Below are positions 23,510 to 33,711 of a stretch of DNA of 64,000 bases, one piece after another (position 1 is the first letter of the stretch; every line of letters begins with the position of its first letter). The stretch lies in the NCBI RefSeq assembly GCF_012276985.1, contig NZ_JAAXMM010000007.1:62001-126000 (forward strand), written 5' to 3'. Source of the stretch: Agrobacterium sp. a22-2 (lineage in GTDB: Bacteria > Pseudomonadota > Alphaproteobacteria > Rhizobiales > Rhizobiaceae). The notes beneath the pieces were generated by a model. That model saw nothing but the letters and a program-made list of their open reading frames with translations. It did no database searches and was not told where the DNA came from. The position numbers were made by a program, and so were the translations under genes.

Positions 23510-24538
23510 TCAGGCGCTCTTGCGATCGCGAAGATTGCGTGGCGTTTCGCCGAACCAGCGCGTCACGGAACGGGTGAATGCACTCGGCGCGGAATAGCCC
23601 AGGCGGTAGCAGATCTCCGATATGGAGAGATCACTTTCGGTCAGGAGATTGAGACTCAAATCACGCCGGACATCGTCGCGAAGTGCGTTCAGGCTGGTAT
23701 CGTGTTCGGCCAGACGCCGCTGGAAGGTGCGCTCCGAGACACCGAAATACGGTGCGATCTCGGCCAATGCAAAATTCGGCTCGGCAATTCGCAGGGTGAG
23801 ATATCTACGGACCTGATCAACGAAATCCGCGTCGGGTGACGCAGTGGCGGGCCGCATCGTCCGGCACTGCATGTCCATCAGATCAAACAGCCTGATATCC
23901 CCCTTGGGATTGGGCATATCCAGCATCGACAACGGAACGCGGATCGAATTCATCCTGCACCCGAACGTGACCCTTCTCGACAGCAAGTCGCGGAAGACCG
24001 TCGGCTGGCGCGGTTTCGGCCGTTCCAGCTCGATCTCGATCTGGTCCGCCAGCAGACCGACGATATCCCGGAGGCGCTGCAGCACGAGCGCCACAGACAT
24101 ATCCACATACTGGTCCCGCTTGACGATGATCGGCGCAAAGGTCCAGGTGAGCTTGGCACCGCGGGCATCGACCTCGTGGTGAAAGTAACTGGTGAAGGTG
24201 GCGTACTGGACGTGCTCCTCCAGGAATTGCAGGAAATGGCGCACGGTAGGGGCCGCCATCAGACCGTAGCCGAACGGGCCCGTCGAACCGGCGACGAACC
24301 GCCCGGCACATTTCAGACCGAAGGCATCGTCATTGGACAGCAGCGCGCAGGCTTCCAGCAGCCTGCACAGGCGGTCGATGCTGATGCGACCGGTGAGCGT
24401 CTGGAAAATCTCGGGATCGATCTCCAGCGCCTTGCAGATCGGCTGGATGTCGATACCGTAGGTCATCGCGTGCTGGGCAACAGCCGATGCAATTCCCGCG
24501 ACCGTGGTGAGTTCGTCAGTTACACTTTTATTAGACAT
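23510..24538 (-). CDS. AraC-family transcriptional regulator (OruR/ArgR-like)
   Basis: The 342-residue protein has an N-terminal effector domain of the Arabinose_bd type (residues about 20-200, including GITSAVAQHAM-like start and GPFGYGLMAAPTVRHFLQFLEEHVQYAT). Its C-terminal AraC domain has two helix-turn-helix units, FALAEIAPYFGVSERTFQRRLAEHDTS and LSISEICYRLGYSAPSAFTRSVTRWFGETPRNLR. The closest functional types are regulators of amino acid or virulence genes; the ligand is not predictable. No divergent partner gene is adjacent (196 bases upstream lies the 3' end of the methyltransferase gene on the same strand). Confidence 0.9.
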   Translation of the reverse strand: MSNKSVTDELTTVAGIASAVAQHAMTYGIDIQPICKALEIDPEIFQTLTGRISIDRLCRLLEACALLSNDDAFGLKCAGRFVAGSTGPFGYGLMAAPTVRHFLQFLEEHVQYATFTSYFHHEVDARGAKLTWTFAPIIVKRDQYVDMSVALVLQRLRDIVGLLADQIEIELERPKPRQPTVFRDLLSRRVTFGCRMNSIRVPLSMLDMPNPKGDIRLFDLMDMQCRTMRPATASPDADFVDQVRRYLTLRIAEPNFALAEIAPYFGVSERTFQRRLAEHDTSLNALRDDVRRDLSLNLLTESDLSISEICYRLGYSAPSAFTRSVTRWFGETPRNLRDRKSA

Positions 24539-24734
24539 TGATCATGTGGCGCCTAATGTAAATTAACTGTCGCCAGAAGATAAGCTCGAGCAGAGCCAAT
24601 GTCGAGTGCGTTGCGTCACATGCGCCCTCATGACGCGCAAAGACTTCCCCAGGGGCCGGCGGCCAGGCACGATGTGCACCTGCTCGCATGCCGGCCAGGC
24701 GTTCCTAGAGTCTGTATATGGACGTGGCGAGGCG

Positions 24735-25751
24735 TTACTTCTTGGCCCAAAGGACCTTGAAGCGCGAGTTGCGGCACGTCTCGCCGTGGCTCTTGAAGAG
24801 GGTGGCAAGCACCGGCTCGTAGGACAGGCCGCGATTGGCCACCATCAACAGTTCGCCGCCGCTGCGAATAGCATCGGCTGCCGCCTTGATCATCGCTTCG
24901 CCAAGGCCCGGTTCTGTCGCATGGCCTTCATGGAAGGGCGGGTTCATGATCACCAGGTCGTATTTTTCCTTGGCCGGTTCCTGGGCGAGATCCTGCCAGA
25001 AGAAGCGTGCCGTCAGATCGGGGCAATTGCGGGCAAGGTTCTTCCTGGCGGATTCCAGCGCCTCGAAATCGGCTTCGAACAGATCGATACGATTCACGCG
25101 CGGTGCCTTCTCGGCCAGCATGACCGAGAGATAGCCCCAGCCCGCGCCGAAATCGGCGGCATTGCCGTTGAACTCCGCCGGCAGGCGCGAGGCCAGCAGT
25201 TCCGAACCGGGATCGACATGATTGTGGGAAAACTGACCCGGCGCAGTCTCGAAGCGGGCATCGATTACCACGCGCTGGGCCTCCAGCTTGGCGACCAGAG
25301 CCTCGATATCGTCGGGGCGGTGGAACCACAAGGCGACGCCGTGATATTTCGGCATGGATTCGGTCTCCAGACCGAGCTTTCCGAGCGCCTTGCGCAGCGA
25401 CTGGATACCGTCTTCCTTGCCGCCGGCGATCACCACCAAGCCACCGGCCTTCACCCGCTTCAGGGCTTCGGCGACCCGGTTCTCGTTGACGCCGCGATGC
25501 TTGCCGCAGAGGATCAGGGCACCATCGAAATCATCGCCTTCGACCACCGATTGCGGCTCGAGACCCGCCGCCTGCAGGCGGCGGTACTCCGGGCGAAACC
25601 CCTGGACCGGCACAAGCGTGGCCGCAAATTCCTCCGGACGCGCCGATCCCGCTTCAGCCCCCAGGAACAGATAACGCTCTCCGGCTTCGGTGGCGGGCAC
25701 CGTTGCGGAAGCGAAGGGATGAAAGAGAGTCTTCAGGGTGTCGCGGCTCAT
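24735..25751 (-). CDS. rsmC: RsmC/RlmG-like rRNA guanine-N2 methyltransferase
   Basis: The protein (338 residues from the ATG at 25751, MSRDTLKTLF) has the two-lobed arrangement of RsmC: an N-terminal degenerate methyltransferase-like half and a C-terminal catalytic half with ADFGAGWGYLSVML (SAM-binding motif I) and the guanine-N2 signature NPPFHEG. It should methylate a guanine in 16S rRNA (G1207 in E. coli) or, less likely, 23S rRNA. The frame extends to a TTG at 25778, but that would run into the pnp terminator, so the internal ATG is chosen. Confidence 0.87.
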   Translation of the reverse strand: MSRDTLKTLFHPFASATVPATEAGERYLFLGAEAGSARPEEFAATLVPVQGFRPEYRRLQAAGLEPQSVVEGDDFDGALILCGKHRGVNENRVAEALKRVKAGGLVVIAGGKEDGIQSLRKALGKLGLETESMPKYHGVALWFHRPDDIEALVAKLEAQRVVIDARFETAPGQFSHNHVDPGSELLASRLPAEFNGNAADFGAGWGYLSVMLAEKAPRVNRIDLFEADFEALESARKNLARNCPDLTARFFWQDLAQEPAKEKYDLVIMNPPFHEGHATEPGLGEAMIKAAADAIRSGGELLMVANRGLSYEPVLATLFKSHGETCRNSRFKVLWAKK

Positions 25752-25775
25752 GGGCCTCAGCCTTTCCAAGGGGAA

Positions 25776-25804
25776 CAAAAAAGGCGCGGAAAACCATCCG
25801 CGCC
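25776..25804 (-). terminator. pnp terminator
   Basis: GGCGCGGA (25783-25790) pairs with TCCGCGCC (25797-25804) around six bases, and the minus strand continues with TTTTTTG. It lies 22 bases after the pnp stop and ends the rpsO-pnp transcript. Confidence 0.88.
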
Positions 25805-25826
25805 TCTGTAGCAGAAGGGGAAGCGC

Positions 25827-27968
25827 TTATTCAGCGGCTTCGCCACCTTCGTTCTTCTTCTCGACGATTTCCTTGCCGGTCGTCTGGTCGACGGCCTTCA
25901 TGGAGAGGCGAACCTTGCCGCGTTCGTCGAAGCCCATCAGCTTGACCCAGACCTTGTCGCCTTCCTTGACGACGTCCGAGGTCTTGGCAACGCGCTCGGA
26001 GGCGAGCTGCGAGATGTGCACCAGGCCGTCACGCGAGCCGAAGAAGTTGACGAAGGCGCCGAAATCGGCGGTCTTCACAACGGTGCCTTCGTAGACGACG
26101 CCGATTTCCGGCTCGGCAACGATCGAATGGATCCACTTGCGGGCCGCTTCGATCTCCTTGCCGGAGGACGAGGCGATCTTGACGGTGCCGTCGTCTTCGA
26201 TGTTGATCTTGGCACCGGTCTTTTCAACGATTTCGCGGATGACCTTGCCGCCCGAACCGATGACTTCACGGATCTTGTCGACCGGGATGTTCATGACTTC
26301 GATGCGCGGTGCGAATTCGCCAAGCTGGCCACGGCTCTCGGTGATGGCATTGGCCATTTCACTGAGGATGTGTTTGCGGCCGCCCTGAGCCTGGCCGAGC
26401 GCGACCTTCATGATCTCTTCGGTGATGCCGGCGATCTTGATGTCCATCTGCAGCGAGGTGATGCCGTCGGCAGTACCAGCCACCTTGAAGTCCATGTCGC
26501 CGAGATGGTCTTCGTCGCCGAGAATGTCGGAGAGAACGGCGAAACGTTCACCTTCGAGGATCAGGCCCATGGCGATACCGGCGACCGGCTTTGCCAGAGG
26601 AACGCCGGCGTCCATCAGAGCCAGCGAGGTGCCGCAAACCGTTGCCATCGAGGACGAGCCGTTCGACTCGGTGATCTCGGAGACGACGCGCAGCGTGTAG
26701 GGGAACTGCTCAGGTGTCGGCAGCATCGGACGAATGGCGCGCCATGCGAGCTTGCCATGGCCGATTTCGCGGCGGCCCGGGGAGCCCATACGGCCGGTTT
26801 CGCCAACCGAGTAGGGAGGGAAGTTGTAATGGAGCAGGAAGCGCTCCTTGTACATGCCGGTCAGGCTGTCAACATACTGCTCGTCTTCGCCGGTGCCGAG
26901 CGTGGCGACAACGATCGCCTGGGTCTCGCCGCGGGTGAAGAGGGCCGAACCGTGGGTGCGCGGCAGGATGCCGACTTCCGAGACGATCGGGCGAACGGTC
27001 GACAGGTCGCGACCGTCGATACGGCTCTTGGTGTCGAGGATGTTCCAACGAACGATCTTGGCCTGCAGGTGCTTGAAGACAGCGCCGATCACTTCGGCAC
27101 TGTACTTCGGCTCGGCACCTTCGGGGAAGAAGTGGGCCTTTACCTTCGCCTTCACGGCGTCGACGGCCGCATAGCGTTCAGCCTTCTGGGTGATCTTGTA
27201 GCCTTCGCGAAGTTCGGCTTCGAAATGCTGCAGCATTTCGGCTTCGAGCTCGGAATGATCTTCCGGCGTGAAATCGCGCGGTTCCTTGGCGGCCACTTCA
27301 GCGAGCTTGATGATCGCGTCGATAACCGGCTGGAAGCCCTTGTGGCCGAACATGACGGCGCCGAGCATGATCTCTTCGTTGAGTTCCTTGGCTTCGGATT
27401 CCACCATCAGGACGGCGTCCTGGGTACCGGCAACGACGAGGTCGAGAACCGACTCGTCCATCTCGTCGAGATGGGGGTTTAGAACGTATTCGCCGTTGAT
27501 ATAGCCGACGCGCGCGCCGCCGACCGGTCCCATGAAGGGAACGCCGGAGAGCGTCAATGCTGCCGAAGCGGCAACCATCGACAGGACGTCCGGATCGTTT
27601 TCAAGGTCGTGCTGAACGACAGTGACGACGACCTGGGTGTCGTTCTTGTAGCCTTCCGGGAAGAGCGGGCGGATCGGACGGTCGATCAGACGGGAAACCA
27701 GCGTTTCCTTTTCGCTTGGGCGACCTTCGCGCTTGAAATAGCCGCCCGGGATCTTGCCAGCGGCATAGGTCTTTTCCTGGTAGTTGACGGTCAGCGGGAA
27801 GAAATCCTGGCCCGGCTTCGGCGATTTGGCCGAAACGACGGTGGCCAGAACGACGGTCTCGCCGTAGGTGGCGAGAACGGCGCCGTCAGCCTGACGGGCA
27901 ATCTTGCCGGTTTCAAGCTTGAGCGGGCGGCCTGCCCACTCGATTTCAACGCTATGGGTATCAAACAT
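25827..27968 (-). CDS. pnp: Polyribonucleotide nucleotidyltransferase (PNPase)
   Basis: The 713-residue protein has two RNase PH domains (residues about 5-225 and 325-540) separated by a helical domain, then a KH domain ([20 protein letters not shown]) and an S1 domain ([28 protein letters not shown]). The second RNase PH core retains [19 protein letters not shown], the catalytic region. It degrades RNA 3' to 5' by phosphorolysis and is part of the degradosome. rpsO lies upstream, the order conserved across bacteria, with an unusually long 391-base gap. Confidence 0.97.
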   Translation of the reverse strand: MFDTHSVEIEWAGRPLKLETGKIARQADGAVLATYGETVVLATVVSAKSPKPGQDFFPLTVNYQEKTYAAGKIPGGYFKREGRPSEKETLVSRLIDRPIRPLFPEGYKNDTQVVVTVVQHDLENDPDVLSMVAASAALTLSGVPFMGPVGGARVGYINGEYVLNPHLDEMDESVLDLVVAGTQDAVLMVESEAKELNEEIMLGAVMFGHKGFQPVIDAIIKLAEVAAKEPRDFTPEDHSELEAEMLQHFEAELREGYKITQKAERYAAVDAVKAKVKAHFFPEGAEPKYSAEVIGAVFKHLQAKIVRWNILDTKSRIDGRDLSTVRPIVSEVGILPRTHGSALFTRGETQAIVVATLGTGEDEQYVDSLTGMYKERFLLHYNFPPYSVGETGRMGSPGRREIGHGKLAWRAIRPMLPTPEQFPYTLRVVSEITESNGSSSMATVCGTSLALMDAGVPLAKPVAGIAMGLILEGERFAVLSDILGDEDHLGDMDFKVAGTADGITSLQMDIKIAGITEEIMKVALGQAQGGRKHILSEMANAITESRGQLGEFAPRIEVMNIPVDKIREVIGSGGKVIREIVEKTGAKINIEDDGTVKIASSSGKEIEAARKWIHSIVAEPEIGVVYEGTVVKTADFGAFVNFFGSRDGLVHISQLASERVAKTSDVVKEGDKVWVKLMGFDERGKVRLSMKAVDQTTGKEIVEKKNEGGEAAE

Positions 27969-28321
27969 ATATCTTGTCCTTCGTCGGCGGCCTGCAGGCG
28001 CTATCCTTTGTGCAAGGAGCTTCCCATCGGCTGCGACATTGCTGACGCATCACGGGCAAGACAGCGGGAGGCTTTGTTGAGGTGGCTCTCGGCATCCGTT
28101 CTGGCGCCGCGGCAACGATCTTTCGCAAATCAGGCGGCCATCCGGCCATCCTTATGTCTGCGCGCCGAATTTCTTCGGCTAAAGCATCCGGCAATCCTGC
28201 CCCATGACAGGTCATCGGTTGTCTTTGGCAGCTCCGGCCCATCCGGTCTGCCTTTCCTTAAATTCTCAAGGGCTCTTATGCCCTGGCAGTCTATCCGGGA
28301 TCATCGACCCCGAAAGCAAAC
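27969..28321. other. Long pnp leader region
   Basis: No credible gene lies in this part of the interval between rpsO and pnp; the frames present have neither coding bias nor ribosome sites. Because the rpsO terminator sits at its far end, pnp is probably expressed both by read-through and from a promoter here, but I could not identify a convincing one. In E. coli the pnp leader is cleaved by RNase III and autoregulated; the length here leaves room for the same. Confidence 0.4.
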
Positions 28322-28352
28322 CGGCGGGCTTTCCGAAACGAAAAGCCCGCCG
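28322..28352 (-). terminator. rpsO terminator
   Basis: CGGCGGGCTTT (28322-28332) pairs perfectly with AAAGCCCGCCG (28342-28352), immediately after the rpsO stop. The minus-strand tail GGTTTGCTTT is only moderately T-rich, so partial read-through into pnp is plausible. Confidence 0.75.
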
Positions 28353-28359
28353 AATTCTA

Positions 28360-28629
28360 TTAGCGGCGGATGCCGAGGCTGGTGATCAGCTTGGTGTAAC
28401 GATCGACATTCTTCTTCTTGACGTAATCGAGAAGCGAACGACGGGTCGAAACCATCGTCAGGAGACCACGGCGGGAGTGGTTGTCCTTCTTGTGGCCCTT
28501 GAAATGTTCGGTCAGGTTGTTGATCCGTTCGGTCAGGATTGCGACCTGAACTTCCGGCGAACCGGTGTCGCCTTCAACCGTTGCGTATTCCTTGATCAGC
28601 GCAGCCTTGCGCTCTGCAGTAATCGACAT
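28360..28629 (-). CDS. rpsO: 30S ribosomal protein S15
   Basis: From the ATG at 28629 the protein has 89 residues, the standard length. It has the S15 signatures [37 protein letters not shown] and [17 protein letters not shown], which bind 16S rRNA helices 20-22. AAGG lies upstream of the ATG. It sits between truB and pnp, as in most bacteria. Longer readings that begin at 28719 are not conserved. Confidence 0.97.
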   Translation of the reverse strand: MSITAERKAALIKEYATVEGDTGSPEVQVAILTERINNLTEHFKGHKKDNHSRRGLLTMVSTRRSLLDYVKKKNVDRYTKLITSLGIRR

Positions 28630-28781
28630 CGGGTAACCTTTCTGTAACAGGAAAAACAAGTCGCCATATGCCGGGATGTCGTCCAGCATCGGCCGTGAAA
28701 GCAAACGGAAGACCGCCATGCTGGCGTGCCTATAGCTTATCCCGCCTTGAATTGGAAGAGCCGAATGGAATCCGCTCCGGA

Positions 28782-29714
28782 TCAGTTGAAAACGCGTTTG
28801 GGGCGGAACTCGCCAGCCGCAATCTCGCCGATCGCCACCAGCTTGCCGCCCGCCGTGGCGAAGGCATCTTCTTCCGCAACCGGCGCATCGCGGCCACGCA
28901 GCAAGATCGGGTTGCCCATGCGCAGGCGATGGGCCTGGTCATCGCTGATCTTGATCTGCGGCAAAGCCGACAGGGCCTCGCCGGTATCGACCAGGAACGC
29001 ATCCAGGGCCGCCAGGCGTTCATCGCGGTCTTCGATGGCCTCCAATGCCACCAAGTCGGCCAGCGGCACCATGGCGTCTTCCGGGAACGGCGCCACATAG
29101 GTGCGCCGGAGCGACGACACATGGCCGAAGCAGCCGAGGTCGCGTCCAAAATCCCGGGCCAGCGAGCGCACATAAGTACCCTTGCCACATTCGACCTCGA
29201 AACAGGCGGTGTTGGCGTCCGGGCAGCCGAGCAGCGTCAGCCGGAAAATCTCGACCTCGCGGGACGGAATCTCGACGATCTCGCCTTCGCGCGCCAGGTC
29301 ATAGGCACGCTCGCCGGCAATCTTGATGGCGGAAAACTGCGGCGGCACCTGGTTGATGACGCCGCTATAATTCGGCAGCAATGCCCGGATCGCCTCTTCG
29401 CTCGGACGGGCCTGCGAGGTTTGCGTCGCTTCGCCTTCCAGGTCATCGGTCGAGCGCTCTTCGCCCCAGGTCACGGTGAATTCGTAGATCTTGCGGCCGT
29501 CCATGACATAGGGAACCGTCTTGGTGGCATCGCCGAGCGCGATCGGCAGCATGCCCGATGCCAGCGGATCGAGTGTGCCGGCATGACCGGCCTTCTGGGC
29601 ATTGAACAGCCATTTGATCTTGGAGACGGCCTCGGTCGAGCCGAAATCCACCGGCTTGTCGAGGATCAGCCAGCCGGAGATGGCACGGCCCTTTGGTTTT
29701 CTCGGTTTGGACAT
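28782..29714 (-). CDS. truB: tRNA pseudouridine-55 synthase
   Basis: The 310-residue protein contains the TruB catalytic motif [13 protein letters not shown] with Asp49 as the nucleophile, [14 protein letters not shown] at the N-terminus, and [19 protein letters not shown] and [15 protein letters not shown] in the core. It converts U55 to pseudouridine in the T arm of tRNAs and can act as a tRNA chaperone. It begins seven bases after the rbfA stop on the same strand, which indicates co-transcription. Confidence 0.96.
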   Translation of the reverse strand: MSKPRKPKGRAISGWLILDKPVDFGSTEAVSKIKWLFNAQKAGHAGTLDPLASGMLPIALGDATKTVPYVMDGRKIYEFTVTWGEERSTDDLEGEATQTSQARPSEEAIRALLPNYSGVINQVPPQFSAIKIAGERAYDLAREGEIVEIPSREVEIFRLTLLGCPDANTACFEVECGKGTYVRSLARDFGRDLGCFGHVSSLRRTYVAPFPEDAMVPLADLVALEAIEDRDERLAALDAFLVDTGEALSALPQIKISDDQAHRLRMGNPILLRGRDAPVAEEDAFATAGGKLVAIGEIAAGEFRPKRVFN

Positions 29715-29720
29715 AATGTT

Positions 29721-30131
29721 CTATTCTTGCTTGTCGTCTTCAACCTGCCCGAGATCGCGGGCCACTTCGGGAGACCGCAGAAGCGCATCGATTTTCTGGT
29801 AGTTGTCGAAACTGGTGTCGTCGCGGAAGCGGACTTCCGGCATGTATTTCATCTGGCGCAGCTGCGGGCCGATGCGACCGCGGATGTAGCGGGCGTTGCG
29901 GTTCAGCGCCTCGATGATGCTCGTATGGTCGCTGACGCCAAGCGGCGCCACATAGGCCGTGGCGACCTTCAGATCGGTCGACATGCGCACTTCGGAAATC
30001 GAGATCACGGTCTTCTCGATCAACTCGTCACGCACTTCGCCGCGCTGCAGGACCTGGGTGATCGCAGCACGCACCTGTTCGCCGACACGCAGCATGCGCT
30101 GGTTGGGCGCAGAGGATGATGGTTTGGTCAT
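29721..30131 (-). CDS. rbfA: 30S ribosome-binding factor A
   Basis: The 136-residue protein has the KH-like fold of Rbf[48 protein letters not shown] and [22 protein letters not shown]. It assists late 30S maturation and is needed at low temperature in many bacteria. The acidic-basic C-terminal tail ends [10 protein letters not shown]. It lies between infB and truB, but a terminator hairpin separates it from infB. Confidence 0.95.
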   Translation of the reverse strand: MTKPSSSAPNQRMLRVGEQVRAAITQVLQRGEVRDELIEKTVISISEVRMSTDLKVATAYVAPLGVSDHTSIIEALNRNARYIRGRIGPQLRQMKYMPEVRFRDDTSFDNYQKIDALLRSPEVARDLGQVEDDKQE

Positions 30132-30145
30132 GGTCGTTCAGCCTT

Positions 30146-30179
30146 AAAAAAAGCGAGCGCCGGATTTTCCGGCGCCCGC
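30146..30179 (-). terminator. Intra-operon terminator between infB and rbfA
   Basis: An 11-bp stem with one mismatch (30153-30163/4 with 30168-30179, core GCGCCGGA/TCCGGCGC) is followed on the minus strand by seven T residues (complement of 30146-30152). It lies just downstream of infB and would lower expression of rbfA-truB relative to infB. Confidence 0.82.
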
Positions 30180-30208
30180 AACAATTTCGATGCGATGAAA
30201 CGCCAACC

Positions 30209-32920
30209 TTAGAGCGTACGCGTGATGTGTTCGACGCGGAAGCACTCGATCGTGTCGCCGGCGCGGATGTCTTCGTAATTCTCGAAGGCCATACCGCATT
30301 CCTGACCCATCGGCACTTCGGCCACTTCGTCCTTGAAGCGCTTGAGCGTCTTGAGCTTGCCTTCGTGGATGACGACATTGTCGCGCACCAGGCGGACGCC
30401 GGCACCCCGTTCGACCTTGCCTTCGATAACGCGGCAACCCGCGACCTTGCCGGTCTTGGTAATGTTGAACACTTCCAGGATTTCGGCATTGCCGAGGAAG
30501 GTTTCGCGACGTTCCGGAGAGAGCAGGCCCGACATGGCCGCCTTCACGTCATCCACCAGATCGTAGATGATGTTGTAGTAGCGGATCTCGGTGCCGGCCC
30601 GTTCGGCCGCGGTGCGCGCCTGGGCATTGGCACGAACGTTGAAGCCGATGATGGCGGCGTCGGATGCTTCGGCAAGCGCGATATCGGACTCGGTGATACC
30701 ACCGGCGCCCGAATGCACGATGCGGGCCCGGACCTCGTCCGTTCCAAGCTTGTCGAGGGCGCCGATGATGGCTTCGATCGAGCCCTGCACGTCGCCCTTG
30801 ATGACCAGCGGGAATTCCTTGAAGCCGGTATTCTGCAGCTGGGTCATCATTTGTTCGAGCGAACCGCGCTGACCGGACTGACGGGCAGCGGCCTTGTCGC
30901 GGGCTAGACGCTGACGATATTCGGAAATCTCGCGAGCGCGGGCTTCGTTTTCGACGACGGCGAACCGGTCCCCGGCAGCGGGCGTGCCCGACAGGCCGAG
31001 AATCTCGACCGGCATTGCAGGCCCTGCTTCCTTGACATGGGCGCCCTGGTCGTTGACCAACGCACGAACGCGGCCCCACTGGTCGCCGGCCACGATGATC
31101 TGGCCCGGGCGAAGCGTGCCCTTCTGGACCAGAACCGTTGCCACTGAACCGCGACCGCGGTCGAGCTGGGCTTCGATGACGATGCCTTCGGCCGTCCGGC
31201 TCGGATCTGCCTTCAGGTCGAGGATTTCGGCCTGCAGAAGGACGGCTTCCAGGAGCTTGTCGAGGTTCAGCTTGTTCTTGGCCGACACTTCGACGTCGAG
31301 CACTTCACCGCCCATGGATTCCACGAAGACTTCATGCTGCAGCAGTTGCTGGCGCACCTTGTCCGGATTGGCTTCATGCTTGTCGATCTTGTTGATCGCC
31401 ACGATGATCGGCACGCCGGCCGCCTTGGCATGATTGATCGATTCGATCGTCTGCGGCATGACGGCGTCGTCGGCGGCAACCACCAGGATGGCGATGTCGG
31501 TAGCCTGGGCACCACGGGCACGCATGGCCGTGAAGGCGGCGTGGCCGGGGGTATCGATGAAGGTGATCTTGTGACCGTTCTGCTCGACCTGGTAGGCACC
31601 GATATGCTGGGTGATGCCGCCGGCTTCGCCCGAGACGACGCTGGTCTTGCGGATGGCATCGAGCAGGGAGGTCTTGCCGTGGTCGACGTGACCCATGATG
31701 GTGACAACAGGCGGACGCGACACCATTTCGCCCGCATCGTCAGCCACGTTGAAGATCCCTTCTTCAACGTCGGATTCCGAGACGCGCTTGACGGTATGGC
31801 CGAATTCGCCAGCGATGAGTTCCGCCAGATCGGCGTCGATGACGTCGCCCGGCTTCATCATCTGGCCTTCCTTCATCAGGTATTTGATGACATCGACAGC
31901 CCGTTCGGACATACGCTGCGACAATTCCTGGATGGTGATGGTTTCCGGAAGGATAACCTCGCGCATGACCTTTTCGCGGGTTTCCTGCATCTGGCTGCGG
32001 CGGAACTTCTCCTGCCGGCGACGCATGGCCGACAGCGACCGTCCGCGGGCATTGCCGTCGTCGTCGACATTGGCCGTAGTGATGGTCAGCTTGCCGCGAC
32101 GGCGCTCTTCCTCGGTCTTCGGACGGGCCGGAGCCTTGGCGGGTTCGGGACGAACGACCTTGCCACGGACAGGCACACCGCCACGGGGTGCAGTGCGTTC
32201 TCCCTCTTCCTCGGCAGCCGTCTTGCGACCGCGCGCGAAGCCGGGAGCCGCGGCAGGAACACCTGGCTTGAGCGTCGCAGCAGGCGCAACGCCGAGGGCC
32301 GGCGCGCTAACGATTTCGGCAGGCGCCGGCTCGGGTGCTGCAACCGGTTCTACCGGGGCCGGCTCGGCCGCCTTGCGGATCGCTTCTTCCTCGGCAAGCC
32401 GCTGACGCTCGGCCTCTTCGACCTTGCGCCGCGCATCGTCGATGACGCGCTGCTTGGCTTCCTCGATGTCGCGAGCCTGGGCTTCCTGGAGCGCCCGGCG
32501 GCGGGCTTCCATTTCACCGGCCGACAGATCGTGCAGCACGGCACCACGCGGACGCTCCTGGCGAACGGGCTGCTGCGGCTGCGGGGGACGCGGCTGATGA
32601 TGCTGATTGTGATTCATCTGCTGGACGCGCGGCGCCGGAGCGGGCTGCTGCGCGCGCGGAGCAGGCGTGGGCGCAGATGCTGCCGGACGCGGTGCCGGTG
32701 CAGCGGCGACCGGAGCGACTGGCTCAGGCGCGCGAACGGGGGTGATCGGCGGCTTTTCGTCCTGCGGACGCGTCGGGCGCCGCTTCACTGTCTCGACGAC
32801 GACCGACTTCGTGCGGCCGCGCCCCATGTCCTGGCGTACGGTGCCCTGGCTCATCCCCGATGGCTTCAGGGTGAGCGTCTTCTTCACGCCGATGGTCTTG
32901 TCGTCTTTGTTGTCGGTCAT
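30209..32920 (-). CDS. infB: Translation initiation factor IF-2
   Basis: The 903-residue protein has a long, charged, Ala/Pro/Arg-rich N-terminal region (to about residue 320), an IF2_N-type segment, the GTPase domain with GHVDHGKTS (G1), DTPGHAAF (G3) and NKIDK (G4), and the C-terminal domains that bind fMet-tRNA. It positions initiator tRNA on the 30S subunit. Start: [20 protein letters not shown] at 32920 is the conserved N-terminus; the frame is open for 12 further codons without homology. It is in the rimP-nusA-ylxR-infB cluster. Confidence 0.97.
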   Translation of the reverse strand: MTDNKDDKTIGVKKTLTLKPSGMSQGTVRQDMGRGRTKSVVVETVKRRPTRPQDEKPPITPVRAPEPVAPVAAAPAPRPAASAPTPAPRAQQPAPAPRVQQMNHNQHHQPRPPQPQQPVRQERPRGAVLHDLSAGEMEARRRALQEAQARDIEEAKQRVIDDARRKVEEAERQRLAEEEAIRKAAEPAPVEPVAAPEPAPAEIVSAPALGVAPAATLKPGVPAAAPGFARGRKTAAEEEGERTAPRGGVPVRGKVVRPEPAKAPARPKTEEERRRGKLTITTANVDDDGNARGRSLSAMRRRQEKFRRSQMQETREKVMREVILPETITIQELSQRMSERAVDVIKYLMKEGQMMKPGDVIDADLAELIAGEFGHTVKRVSESDVEEGIFNVADDAGEMVSRPPVVTIMGHVDHGKTSLLDAIRKTSVVSGEAGGITQHIGAYQVEQNGHKITFIDTPGHAAFTAMRARGAQATDIAILVVAADDAVMPQTIESINHAKAAGVPIIVAINKIDKHEANPDKVRQQLLQHEVFVESMGGEVLDVEVSAKNKLNLDKLLEAVLLQAEILDLKADPSRTAEGIVIEAQLDRGRGSVATVLVQKGTLRPGQIIVAGDQWGRVRALVNDQGAHVKEAGPAMPVEILGLSGTPAAGDRFAVVENEARAREISEYRQRLARDKAAARQSGQRGSLEQMMTQLQNTGFKEFPLVIKGDVQGSIEAIIGALDKLGTDEVRARIVHSGAGGITESDIALAEASDAAIIGFNVRANAQARTAAERAGTEIRYYNIIYDLVDDVKAAMSGLLSPERRETFLGNAEILEVFNITKTGKVAGCRVIEGKVERGAGVRLVRDNVVIHEGKLKTLKRFKDEVAEVPMGQECGMAFENYEDIRAGDTIECFRVEHITRTL

Positions 32921-33021
32921 TCCGTTCCCGTTCCTTCGAGCGGGGCCGGATGACATCCATCAGACCACGCCGTTCAATTCCTGTTCCAAACCGCAGCAGC
33001 CGGCAGATGCCGGTGACCGCG

Positions 33022-33711
33022 TCATAGTGTTTTCGGGCCAGAGCCGGCCTTCGGCCGCAGCTCACCGCCACGATACGTCTCGAGCAGGTTTGCGCGTTTC
33101 ACTACACCTTCACCCGCCTGCCCTGCAAGCGCTGCGGCATGGATAAACGCATTCTGCCCCATCAGCTCGTCCATTTCGCTCCCCGAGAACAGATGGAAGG
33201 CTGGAATCTCCGCCGCCGTTTCCATTCCAAGGTGCCAGGCCTTGCGAGCCTGGTCGATTTTTCGCACCCCGTCCGCCGCCGCTTCCTTCGAATGGAAGAC
33301 GGCGATCGCGTCGCCGCTGCGGATGGCGAGATCGACCTTGGCCGATCCCGTTACCAACTGGCCCGCCTTGCGCGCCAGGTTCATCATTCCGGCCAGCTGC
33401 GCGACCAGCAGCCGATCCACGGCAGCGCCGAGGTCCGGATCCGCCTTGACATCCGCCTTCAGGGCGCGGGCAAAGAGCTTCTTTGCCACTGCCTTGTCGA
33501 CCGCGTCGCGGCTGACCGACACCCAGCACCCCCTGCCCGGAAGCTGCCGCTTGATATCCGGCACGATACTTCCGTCAGGCGCCGCCACGAAGCGGATCAA
33601 GGTCTCCGGCGTGCCGCTCTGCCGCGTCACAATACACATCCGACCGTTCACGTCGTCACCGCTGATATCGGCGTCGTCCGAGATCTCGTCAGCCGCACCG
33701 GCGGTCATCAT
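33022..33711 (-). CDS. YlxR (DUF448) and L7Ae-like fusion protein
   Basis: The 229-residue protein joins an N-terminal YlxR domain (RMCIVTRQSG, then PGRGCWVSVSRDAVDKAVAKKLFARAL) to a C-terminal domain of the ribosomal L7Ae type (VAQLAGMMNLARKAGQLVTGSAKVDLAIRSGDAIAVFHSKEAA). Both domains are associated with RNA binding; in firmicutes they are two separate genes (ylxR and ylxQ) at the same place between nusA and infB. The fused form is usual in alphaproteobacteria. The first ATG overlaps the nusA stop (ATGA), indicating translational coupling. Confidence 0.92.
   Translation of the reverse strand: MMTAGAADEISDDADISGDDVNGRMCIVTRQSGTPETLIRFVAAPDGSIVPDIKRQLPGRGCWVSVSRDAVDKAVAKKLFARALKADVKADPDLGAAVDRLLVAQLAGMMNLARKAGQLVTGSAKVDLAIRSGDAIAVFHSKEAAADGVRKIDQARKAWHLGMETAAEIPAFHLFSGSEMDELMGQNAFIHAAALAGQAGEGVVKRANLLETYRGGELRPKAGSGPKTL

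Noticed and set aside
26016..27482. 488-codon open frame antisense to pnp
   Set aside because: Shadow frame of a highly biased gene, with no homology-like motif and no initiation signals.
31334..32953. 539-codon frame antisense to infB
   Set aside because: Composition and periodicity follow infB on the other strand; no recognisable domain.
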